NCBI GenBank assembly: GCA_016777395.1 | Contig: JADHRO010000129.1 | Coordinates: forward strand, 1 to 6,374 | Reading direction: 5' to 3' | DNA: 6,374 bases | Source: Chitinophagales bacterium | GTDB lineage: Bacteria; Bacteroidota; Bacteroidia; Chitinophagales; UBA8649 | Shown: positions 1 to 6,073 of the stretch, piece after piece | Position numbering within the stretch: position 1 is the stretch's first letter | How the letters are laid out: every line of letters starts with the position of its first letter | Program-made: the position numbers and the translations under genes | Notes under the pieces: model-generated | The model's input: only the letters and a program-made list of their open reading frames with translations | What the model was told of the DNA's origin: nothing | The model's database searches: none

Positions 1-92
1 AAGTCGGCAATGTATGCAATGTGCTCGGTAGTTTAACTCAATACTAACAAATTTTACTGACTCCTTAATAGAGAAAATATTATTTTTATCCG

Positions 93-1349
93 GTGAAAAA
101 TAATCAAATTCGCTTAGTGGTCATCCTGGGGGTCGTTGCAATCCTTGGTATTGTTAGTGTCCAGGTCTATTGGTTGCGTAAAGCCTATGACATTAAAGAA
201 CGACAATTTAATGAAACCATCCATACAGCGCTTCAACATGTAGCGGAAAACTTAGTAGATGCTAATGGGGGTAATTTGGGGAATGAAGATGTTGTTAATC
301 AACTCTCTAGTGATTATTTCGTCGTTAATATTAACGATAATATCGATGCAAACACCTTGGAGTATTACCTAAGGAATGAGTTTGAGAAGTTTCAGGTCAA
401 CTTAGATTTTGAATATGCCATTTATGATTGTAGTACAGACGAAATGGTTTATGGCAGCTATGTTAAATTGGAGGATAAAGGAGATGAAAAGCCTACCAAA
501 GTATTGCCAACCTATGATGAATTCCCCTATTATTTTGGAGTTTTTTTGCCTACAAAATCTAGCTTCGTCATTAATAATTTGAGGCTTAGTATTGTTTTTA
601 GTCTCATTCTTTTAATAGCGCTGGTGTTTTTTGGCTATGCTATTTATGTCATCCTTCAACAAAAAAGACTTTCAGAGTTACAGACAGATTTCATCAACAA
701 TATGACCCATGAGTTTAAAACTCCAATATCTTCTATTTCACTTTCTTCAGATGCATTGTTAAAAAATACAAGCATTAAAGAAGATAAGCGTTTAAGTAAT
801 TATAGCAGAATTATTAAAGAACAAGCTGACCGGTTAAATAGTCAGGTTGAACGGGTGCTTCAAATTGCATCTCTGCAGAAGAATGATATTGAACTGAATA
901 AGGAGAATATCGATTTAAAACATTTAATTGAGGGGGTGATACGAAGTACGGAGGTCAACTATAGTAAGAAGGACGGGAAGGTTACATTTATATATTCAGA
1001 ACAACCCTGTATGGTGCTTGCAGACCAAGTGCACCTCACGAATATTCTATACAACTTATTAGATAACTCCTTGAAATATAATGACAATATTCCCAAAGTG
1101 AACATTAAACTCTCGAAGAATCGGGGTGCTTTCATTATAAGTATTCAGGATAACGGCATAGGTATAGAAGAGAAATATCGCAAACAAGTATTCGATAAGT
1201 TCTACAGAGTGCCTAAAGGAAATGTGCACAATGTGAAGGGTTTTGGCCTAGGTTTGTATTATGTAAAACAAGTAGTTAATGAGCATGATTGGAAAATTGG
1301 CATAAAAAGTGAAGTAGGTAAGGGAACAAAGATTGAAATCAAAATCTAA
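93..1349 (+). CDS. Membrane sensor histidine kinase (HisKA/HATPase_c, no HAMP)
   Basis: This is the sensor of a two-component system: it should autophosphorylate on a histidine and pass the phosphate to the regulator encoded just downstream. The 418-residue protein has a first membrane helix at about residues 7-27, a periplasmic sensor region at about 28-162, and a second helix at about 163-188. The HisKA H-box follows (NMTHEFKTP, phospho-acceptor H206). The ATPase domain shows an N-box at 317-330 (N321, N325), G1 box DNGIGI at 353-358, F-box FDKFYRVP at 367-374 and G2 box GFGLGL at 383-388. Fewer than 20 residues separate the second helix from H206, so there is no HAMP domain. The periplasmic region matches no ligand-binding domain I recognise, so the signal is unknown. 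The start is GTG at 93: an in-frame TAG lies at 69-71 and no ATG, GTG or TTG lies between them. Kinase identity is very secure. It resembles the Bacteroidota RprX-type kinases, but I do not assign that name. Confidence 0.95.
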   Translation: MKNNQIRLVVILGVVAILGIVSVQVYWLRKAYDIKERQFNETIHTALQHVAENLVDANGGNLGNEDVVNQLSSDYFVVNINDNIDANTLEYYLRNEFEKFQVNLDFEYAIYDCSTDEMVYGSYVKLEDKGDEKPTKVLPTYDEFPYYFGVFLPTKSSFVINNLRLSIVFSLILLIALVFFGYAIYVILQQKRLSELQTDFINNMTHEFKTPISSISLSSDALLKNTSIKEDKRLSNYSRIIKEQADRLNSQVERVLQIASLQKNDIELNKENIDLKHLIEGVIRSTEVNYSKKDGKVTFIYSEQPCMVLADQVHLTNILYNLLDNSLKYNDNIPKVNIKLSKNRGAFIISIQDNGIGIEEKYRKQVFDKFYRVPKGNVHNVKGFGLGLYYVKQVVNEHDWKIGIKSEVGKGTKIEIKI

Positions 1350-1366
1350 AAATAGACCTGATTAAA

Positions 1367-2071
1367 TTGTATAGCGTGAAGGATGTTAAAATTCTATATG
1401 TAGAGGATGATGAAGCCTTGAGCTTCATTACAAAAGATGAACTAAAGCAAGCAGGATACGAAGTAAAGCATTGTGAAGATGGTGAAAAAGGTATTGAAGC
1501 TTTCAACCAAGATCACTATGACCTAGCAATTCTCGATATAATGCTTCCTAAAACGGATGGTTTCTCTATCGCAAAAGCTATTCGAATGAAAAATGAAGAA
1601 ATGCCCATACTTTTTCTTTCCGCAAAATCTTTAGAAGAAGATCGTTTAAAGGGATTTGAAATTGGTGCGGACGACTACATTACGAAGCCTTTTAGTATGG
1701 ATGAATTACTTTTTAAGATTAAAGTATTTCTTAAGCGAAAGCGATTAGCTCATGCAAATGAGAAGAAAAGCTATCAATTAAGTACCTATCGTTTTGAACC
1801 CAGCAACTTGTTACTAACAAGGGGAGAAGAGCGTATAGAGTTGACGGCAAAAGAAGCAGATTTGATGGCGCTTTTAGCTTCCAATCTTAATGAAACCTTA
1901 AAAAGAGAAGACATCCTCATTAAGTTATGGGGGAAGAATGATTATTTTCTGGGTAGAAGTTTAGATGTTTTTATTTCTCGTTTACGAAAGCACTTATCTA
2001 AGGATCAATATATAGCGATTCAAACCGTTCGAGGAGTGGGTTTTAAACTGAATGTAATGCAAAAAAAATAG
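1367..2071 (+). CDS. OmpR/PhoB-family response regulator
   Basis: This is the DNA-binding output partner of the upstream kinase, starting 17 bp after the kinase stop codon, so the two almost certainly form one operon. Residues 6-122 form a receiver domain with acidic pocket E13-D14-D15, phospho-acceptor D57 (in LDIMLP), switch residue S85 and conserved K107 (in TKPFS). Residues about 135-230 form an OmpR/PhoB winged-helix domain: the LTAKEADLMALL stretch, the LDVFISRLRKHL recognition-helix region and the VRGVGFKL wing are all visible. The length (234 aa) is typical. The start is uncertain. TTG at 1367 gives MYSVKDVKILYVEDD, while GTG at 1376 would give MKDVKILYVEDD, equally natural for the family; no ATG is available. 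The TAG stop at 2069-2071 lies inside the terminator stem. The organisation resembles RprY-type regulators of Bacteroidota. The target genes cannot be told from this sequence. Confidence 0.95.
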   Translation: MYSVKDVKILYVEDDEALSFITKDELKQAGYEVKHCEDGEKGIEAFNQDHYDLAILDIMLPKTDGFSIAKAIRMKNEEMPILFLSAKSLEEDRLKGFEIGADDYITKPFSMDELLFKIKVFLKRKRLAHANEKKSYQLSTYRFEPSNLLLTRGEERIELTAKEADLMALLASNLNETLKREDILIKLWGKNDYFLGRSLDVFISRLRKHLSKDQYIAIQTVRGVGFKLNVMQKK

Positions 2072-2107
2072 GGTTCGGAACATTTAGCAGGTTCCGAACC
2101 CTATTTT
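2065..2107. terminator. Bidirectional rho-independent terminator
   Basis: The arms 2065-2081 and 2091-2107 are perfect 17-bp reverse complements (core GGGTTCGGAAC / GTTCCGAACCC) around a 9-nt loop at 2082-2090. On the plus strand the hairpin ends in a short TTTT run, which forms part of the stem. On the minus strand the A-run at 2061-2068 becomes eight Us directly after the GC-rich stem, so that direction has the better U-tract. It sits between the convergent response-regulator and EGF-lipoprotein genes and can serve both. The regulator's stop codon (2069-2071) is within the left arm. Confidence 0.9.
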
Positions 2108-2132
2108 AATATAAATCTGGTGGATATTATAA

Positions 2133-2684
2133 CTAGACTCTAACTCCGATGCAGTTAATCTCTCCTTGAGCTAGGGCTCCCCCATCAATGAAAAGATTTA
2201 CTAACATCTCATCATTAGTTAAGGTGCCTGTTCCACTAATTTCAATCGTCAAAGAAATAGGGAAACCCACTAATTGTTCAATTACATCACCAGGAATCCC
2301 AAACTCTTGTTCATCGAAAACTACCTCATCTCCAACAACTATTCCAGTAATAACTATATCTTGGTTTATAAATGGAATGGTGAATTCTAAAGAAATTTGA
2401 TCCGGGTTGCCACCTGCATCCACTGTAATTACTGTGGTTTGAGTTGGTATTTCCTGACTCCCTCCTGCTACAGGAATATCTATTACTCCTTGACAAGGTA
2501 GTTCCCAATCACCTAAGAACTTCTCATTTGAAGCTACAGAGCAATCATCTCCTTCAAAGCCCTCATCACATTCACAACTGCCTTCTACACAAGTGCCGAA
2601 ATTACAGTTTAAATCTGCACATTTATCTTTATTACAAGATAGAGCTAAGAGAATCATAAAAAATACGGGAATTAAATTTTTCAT
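2133..2684 (-). CDS. EGF-like domain lipoprotein with beta-rich C-terminal domain
   Basis: This 183-residue protein is predicted to be exported and lipid-anchored; its function is unknown. Residues 1-16 are a short lipoprotein signal (MKN, then a hydrophobic stretch) ending in lipobox LALSC with C17 as the lipidated cysteine, followed by N18-K19-D20. Residues 22-48 form one EGF-like domain with six cysteines (C22, C27, C32, C37, C39, C48); the CxCxxGFx4C signature is met by C37-C39-G42-F43-C48. From about residue 53 a single domain begins with FLGDWEL, a Gly-x-Trp start seen in lipocalin-like folds. Alternating hydrophobic strands follow, and two further cysteines, C64 and C178, could pair across the domain ends. 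This architecture (lipobox, EGF, small beta domain) is common among uncharacterised Bacteroidota surface lipoproteins. It is transcribed alone, divergently from mtaB, and ends at the shared terminator at 2065-2107. A weak -7-like TAATTTTA lies at 2701-2708 on this strand. The ORF and lipoprotein call are firm; the lipocalin-like fold is inference. Confidence 0.88.
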   Translation of the reverse strand: MKNLIPVFFMILLALSCNKDKCADLNCNFGTCVEGSCECDEGFEGDDCSVASNEKFLGDWELPCQGVIDIPVAGGSQEIPTQTTVITVDAGGNPDQISLEFTIPFINQDIVITGIVVGDEVVFDEQEFGIPGDVIEQLVGFPISLTIEISGTGTLTNDEMLVNLFIDGGALAQGEINCIGVRV

Positions 2685-2706
2685 AGGTTTATTTTTTTTG
2701 TAAAAT

Positions 2707-2757
2707 TAAGCTAAAAAAATGAATTGGAAAGGGTATGATGATAGAAACTAAGCTAAA
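2707..2757. repeat. Pair of 9-bp direct repeats (TAAGCTAAA) in divergent promoter region
   Basis: TAAGCTAAA occurs at 2707-2715 and again at 2749-2757, a 42-bp start-to-start spacing that is close to four helical turns. Both copies lie in the 96-bp gap between the divergent EGF-lipoprotein and mtaB genes. They could be operator sites placed on the same DNA face. In such AT-rich DNA a short repeat can also arise by chance, so the regulatory reading is weak. Confidence 0.3.
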
Positions 2758-2762
2758 TAACT

Positions 2763-2770
2763 TAATTTTG
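2763..2770 (+). promoter_or_regulatory. Candidate -7 promoter box for mtaB-lgt
   Basis: TAATTTTG matches the Bacteroidota -7 consensus TAnnTTTG exactly and lies 10 bp before the mtaB ATG. A start about 5-7 nt beyond the box would leave an almost leaderless message. No TTG/TTTG -33 element is found at the usual distance upstream, so the box is only a candidate. Confidence 0.4.
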
Positions 2771-2780
2771 TTATTCGTTT

Positions 2781-4112
2781 ATGTTCTACAATAGAAAAGT
2801 TGCATATTATACATTGGGCTGTAAGCTAAATTTTTCTGAAACATCTGCTATTAGTCGAAGTTTGAATGATAATGGCTACACAAAGGTTGATTTTTCTAGT
2901 GCAGCAAATTATTACGTGATTAATACTTGTTCGGTAACCGAAAATGCAGACAAGAAATGTAAACAAATAGTCAAACAAGCGAAGAAAACTAATCCAGAAG
3001 CAAAAGTTATCATTATAGGGTGCTATGCCCAGTTAAAACCTGAGGAAATAGCGAAAATAAAAGGAGTAGATTTAGTTCTTGGAGCTAACGAAAAATTTCG
3101 CTTACATGAACATTTAGAGGGTATTAAGGATTCGGATGAGCCAATCATTATTGCTGGTGCAATAAAGGAAGTAGGCTTTTACTCAGAGGCGTTTTCTTAT
3201 GGAGAGCGGACAAGGAGTTTTGTGAAAATCCAGGATGGTTGTGACTATTTCTGCAGTTTTTGTACCATCCCCTTGGCCAGAGGAAGAAGCAGAAGCTCAT
3301 CTATAGATAAAACCCTTAACCTCGTAAATAAAGTAGCCAATACGAAAGTAAAAGAGATTGTTTTGACGGGGGTCAATATTGGAGATTTTGGGAAAACCGA
3401 AGATGGTAAAAAAAGAAGCAGCGAAAATTTCTATCAACTGATTCAAGCACTAGAAGACATTGAGGCTATCGATAGATTTAGAATTTCTTCTATAGAACCT
3501 AATTTACTAAAAACCAATATTATTAAGTTTGTTGCTCAATCCAAACGATTTGTTCCTCACTTTCATATCCCTCTGCAAAGTGGATCGGATAAGATATTGA
3601 AGTTGATGCGCAGGAAATATGATACAAATTTATATCGTCGTCGAATTGCAACAATTAGAGCGGTCATGCCTGAATGTTGTATTGGCGTGGATGTTATTGT
3701 TGGATTTCCAGGTGAAACGGACGAAGAATTTATGAAAACTTATGATTTTTTGAATGAGTTAGATGTTTCCTATTTACACGTCTTTACTTATAGCGAGCGC
3801 GCAAATACAAAAGCGCTTCAAATTGAAGATGTGGTACCCATTGCAAAAAGACGAGAAAGAAGTAAGATGCTGCGAATCCTTTCAGAGAAAAAGAGAAGAG
3901 CATTCTACACGCGATTTGAAAATACTTCAGCGCAAGTACTTTTTGAAGCGGAAAATGATGAGGGTACTATGTATGGATTTACCCAAAATTATGTTAAGGT
4001 TGGGGTGCCTTACCAAGAAGAATTAGTAAATACCTTGCAGCAAGTGCAACTTGGGGCGCTTAGTAAATCAGGAATAATTATTGGGAGCGTCTTGATGAAG
4101 GTTCCAAATTAA
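2781..4112 (+). CDS. mtaB: tRNA t6A37 methylthiotransferase MtaB
   Basis: MtaB is a cytoplasmic radical-SAM enzyme that converts t6A at position 37 of ANN-decoding tRNAs to ms2t6A, using two [4Fe-4S] clusters and S-adenosylmethionine. The N-terminal methylthiotransferase domain (about residues 6-130) has the three cluster cysteines C14 (TLGCKLN), C50 (NTCSVT) and C81 (GCYAQ). The radical-SAM core (about 145-370) carries the CxxxCxxC motif at C154, C158, C161 (GCDYFCSFC), followed by IPLARGRSRS. Conserved segments LTGVNIGDF (195-203), FHIPLQSGS (261-269) and DVIVGFPGET (304-313) are present. A TRAM-like RNA-binding tail occupies about 378-440. The TLGCKLN start and the absence of MiaB- or RimO-specific features favour MtaB over its relatives. 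The length (443 aa) is normal for the family, and the ATG at 2781 fits the usual N-terminus. lgt follows after 10 bp, so the two are probably co-transcribed; I know of no functional link. Confidence 0.95.
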   Translation: MFYNRKVAYYTLGCKLNFSETSAISRSLNDNGYTKVDFSSAANYYVINTCSVTENADKKCKQIVKQAKKTNPEAKVIIIGCYAQLKPEEIAKIKGVDLVLGANEKFRLHEHLEGIKDSDEPIIIAGAIKEVGFYSEAFSYGERTRSFVKIQDGCDYFCSFCTIPLARGRSRSSSIDKTLNLVNKVANTKVKEIVLTGVNIGDFGKTEDGKKRSSENFYQLIQALEDIEAIDRFRISSIEPNLLKTNIIKFVAQSKRFVPHFHIPLQSGSDKILKLMRRKYDTNLYRRRIATIRAVMPECCIGVDVIVGFPGETDEEFMKTYDFLNELDVSYLHVFTYSERANTKALQIEDVVPIAKRRERSKMLRILSEKKRRAFYTRFENTSAQVLFEAENDEGTMYGFTQNYVKVGVPYQEELVNTLQQVQLGALSKSGIIIGSVLMKVPN

Positions 4113-4122
4113 AAATTAAGAA

Positions 4123-5325
4123 ATGCAAATTATATTTTTTAGAGCGTATGCTACTTTGCCAGAATTTTTTAATTCCTTGTTCAATACGGATATTATACCA
4201 GATATTCCTGTAAATACTTATGGCTTTTTTGTAGCGATGGGGTTCATGGTTGCGGCTTTTGTAACGGCTAAAGAACTGAGAAGAAGGGGAGCTCTTGGAA
4301 TGATTAAAGATATACCAAGTAAGGAAGTTGTAGGAGCCAAACCGACCTGGAAAGATTTGATTTCCCCAATAATCATGGGTTATTTTATCGGAATGAAAAT
4401 TATCGGTGCATTGATCAATGATCCTTCTTTGCTAACGCAAGGACAAAAAACAGTGAGTTACTTATTTTCAGGATATGGCTTTCATATTTATGGGGCAATT
4501 GTTGCCGCCATTGCGGCTGGATATACCTACTATACAATTAAAAAAGAGGCCTTGCCCGAACCTATAGAGAAAGAGTTACAACTTAAACCGGAAGATTTAG
4601 TTGGTGAGCTGGTTTTCGTTGCGGCAATTTTTGGTGTGATTGGTGCAAGTGTATTTGAATTGATACAACCTAATTCCGATATGACCTTGTTCGAGTTATT
4701 TAGCGATCCAATGAATTTTTTAAGTGGGTTAACCATTTACGGAGGACTTACCTTTGGCATTATTGGTGTTTCCATTTATGCATGGCATCGAAAGTTGAAG
4801 CCATTCATTTTGTTCGACTCTATTTCGCCAGGATTTATTTTAGCTATGGCATTTGGACGAATGGGTTGTCACTTCAGTGGAGATGGTGATTGGGGAATAG
4901 TTAATTCGAGCCCTGCTCCAAGTTGGTTGCCAGAATATTTTTGGAGTAATCATTATGCATACAACGTGATTGGTGATGGGGAGAGGATCACCGGTTGTGT
5001 AGGTAAATATTGCACACAGTTAGTTCCGGGGGTTTATCCAACTTCAATCTATGAGATTTTCATGTTCTTTATCTTTTTTGCAATTATGTGGAGTTTAAGA
5101 AAGCAATTCACGCACCTTCCTGGTTTTATGTTTATGCTGCTTTTCGTGGTAAGCGGAATCGAAAGGTTCCCTATTGAAATGATACGAGTGACGGATAGAT
5201 TTCCTTCATTTTTTAATCTCTCACAAGCTCAAATCATATCTATTTGTATGGTCATATTTGGTGCTATAGGAATGATTTATCTTTGGAATAAAAACCAAGC
5301 TAAACAACCTTTAAGCAAGCATTAG
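4123..5325 (+). CDS. lgt: Prolipoprotein diacylglyceryl transferase (Lgt), long Bacteroidota type
   Basis: Lgt is the inner-membrane enzyme that transfers diacylglycerol from phosphatidylglycerol to the lipobox cysteine of prolipoproteins, the first step of lipoprotein maturation. The protein has 400 residues against about 290 for E. coli Lgt. Extra length lies in soluble stretches at about 55-78, 138-160 and 259-303. Several hydrophobic helices are visible, for example 33-50, 78-98, 115-137, 160-180, 202-220, 309-325 and 370-388. The family signature appears as GRMGCHFSGDGDWG (245-258), followed by YPTSIYE (305-311, cf. HPSQLYE) and GIERFPIEMIR (345-355). By my manual alignment to E. coli, Y26, R143, R239 and E243 correspond to Y33, R246, R348 and E352. 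H103, N146, Y235 and E151 are replaced by Y206, C249, S344 and D254. The GC-x-x-SGDGDWG form is, as I recall, usual for Bacteroidota, so activity is likely. It starts 10 bp after mtaB and has no obvious promoter of its own. Confidence 0.92.
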   Translation: MQIIFFRAYATLPEFFNSLFNTDIIPDIPVNTYGFFVAMGFMVAAFVTAKELRRRGALGMIKDIPSKEVVGAKPTWKDLISPIIMGYFIGMKIIGALINDPSLLTQGQKTVSYLFSGYGFHIYGAIVAAIAAGYTYYTIKKEALPEPIEKELQLKPEDLVGELVFVAAIFGVIGASVFELIQPNSDMTLFELFSDPMNFLSGLTIYGGLTFGIIGVSIYAWHRKLKPFILFDSISPGFILAMAFGRMGCHFSGDGDWGIVNSSPAPSWLPEYFWSNHYAYNVIGDGERITGCVGKYCTQLVPGVYPTSIYEIFMFFIFFAIMWSLRKQFTHLPGFMFMLLFVVSGIERFPIEMIRVTDRFPSFFNLSQAQIISICMVIFGAIGMIYLWNKNQAKQPLSKH

Positions 5326-5346
5326 CGTATGGCAATAAAAAGCCTG

Positions 5347-5982
5347 CTAAAAAAAAGGATTGTTTTGTTTTTCAAATCCAATACTCGTCTTTTGACCATG
5401 TCCGTTATAGACAATGGTATCTTCAGGTAAAGTAAATAGTTGCTCACGGATTGAATGCAATAAGGCCTCATGGTTTCCGCCGGGAAGATCCGTTCGGCCA
5501 ATACTCATGAAAAATAAGACGTCTCCAGCAATTACAAACTTATCTTGCTCACTGTAAAAACTAATACTAGCGGGTGAATGTCCTGGGGTGAATAGAATAT
5601 CTAATACACTATTGCCAAATTTAACTTGTTCACCTTCCCTTAAATATTGTTCAATGCTTGGCGATGGGTCAAACACGAATCCATACATTCGTCCATGATC
5701 AATAGAAGCATCTAGGACTACTTTTTCACCTTGATGGGCCTCGAGCACGAGATCATATTCCTTCGCTATAAATGCATTCCCGCAAATATGGTCCAGATGG
5801 CAATGGGTGTTAATTAAACGCACAGCTTGTAGTTCATTCTGCTGAATAAATGCTGTTAGTTGCTTGCGTTCATTCGCGGTATAACAACCCGGATCAATAA
5901 TAATACATTCCTTTGTTTCATCATGCAGGATATAGGTATTTTCTTGAAATGGATTAAATGTAAAGGATGCAACATGAATCAT
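5347..5982 (-). CDS. MBL-fold metallo-hydrolase, YcbL/glyoxalase-II-like
   Basis: This 211-residue cytoplasmic protein belongs to the metallo-beta-lactamase superfamily, closest in overall look to E. coli YcbL, a type II glyoxalase that hydrolyses S-D-lactoylglutathione-like thioesters. All expected metal ligands are present: H60, H62, D64, H65 in THCHLDH, H135 in TPGHSP, D154 in AGDV and H195 in NGHG. The GRTDLPGG segment (162-169) and the ending GFEKQNNPFF (202-211) match the YcbL pattern closely. There is no signal peptide, and no C-terminal substrate-binding domain like that of classical GloB. The real substrate is uncertain, since many Bacteroidota use other thiols or have several such hydrolases. 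The ATG at 5982 (reverse) gives a natural family N-terminus. The gene converges on lgt with a 21-bp gap and no recognisable terminator between them. Confidence 0.92.
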   Translation of the reverse strand: MIHVASFTFNPFQENTYILHDETKECIIIDPGCYTANERKQLTAFIQQNELQAVRLINTHCHLDHICGNAFIAKEYDLVLEAHQGEKVVLDASIDHGRMYGFVFDPSPSIEQYLREGEQVKFGNSVLDILFTPGHSPASISFYSEQDKFVIAGDVLFFMSIGRTDLPGGNHEALLHSIREQLFTLPEDTIVYNGHGQKTSIGFEKQNNPFF

Positions 5983-6008
5983 AATCTATCGTTTTAGTTT
6001 GGTACCCT

Positions 6009-6041
6009 CAAATTTTACAAAATTAAATTACAGGAAACAAA
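6009..6041 (-). promoter_or_regulatory. Candidate promoter for the MBL hydrolase gene
   Basis: Reading the minus strand, TTTG at 6038-6041 can act as a -33 element. An exact -7 consensus TAATTTTG lies at 6018-6025 but only 12 bp from it. The near-consensus TAAAATTTG at 6009-6017 has one extra base in the box but a more usual 20-bp spacing. Either would give a 5' leader of roughly 20-30 nt before the ATG at 5982. The two options cannot be separated by eye. Confidence 0.35.
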
Positions 6042-6051
6042 CTATTATCAG

Positions 6052-6059
6052 TAATTTTC
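6052..6059 (+). promoter_or_regulatory. Weak -7-like box upstream of the partial secreted-protein gene
   Basis: TAATTTTC differs from TAnnTTTG at the last base and lies 14 bp before the ATG at 6074. I see no -33 TTG at a suitable distance. It shares the 91-bp divergent gap with the MBL hydrolase promoter candidates. Confidence 0.25.
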
Positions 6060-6073
6060 GTTTTTAATCTACA

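Noticed and set aside
1..92. Possible tail of an upstream gene, and a short repeat (GCAATGT at 7-13 and 16-22)
   Set aside because: All three forward frames hit stops within the first 45 bases and no frame has enough sequence to show a family. The 7-bp repeat is too short to interpret, and no clear promoter was found before the GTG at 93.
2188..2659. Three open frames overlapping the EGF-lipoprotein gene (2188-2400 +, 2444-2659 +, 2326-2508 -)
   Set aside because: They lie over a convincing lipoprotein gene, have low-complexity translations with no domain or signal, and look like shadow frames.
3763..4026. 87-codon open frame inside mtaB (+)
   Set aside because: It overlaps the conserved C-terminal part of MtaB in another frame, and its translation resembles no protein family.
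4530..4736. 68-codon open frame antisense to lgt
   Set aside because: It is antisense to membrane-segment codons of lgt and has no independent support.
5323..5349. Possible terminator between lgt and the MBL hydrolase gene (TAGC...GGC / GCC...GCTA)
   Set aside because: The stem is short and bulged, and it is followed by As on the plus strand and by no U-run on the minus strand, so it does not meet intrinsic terminator criteria.
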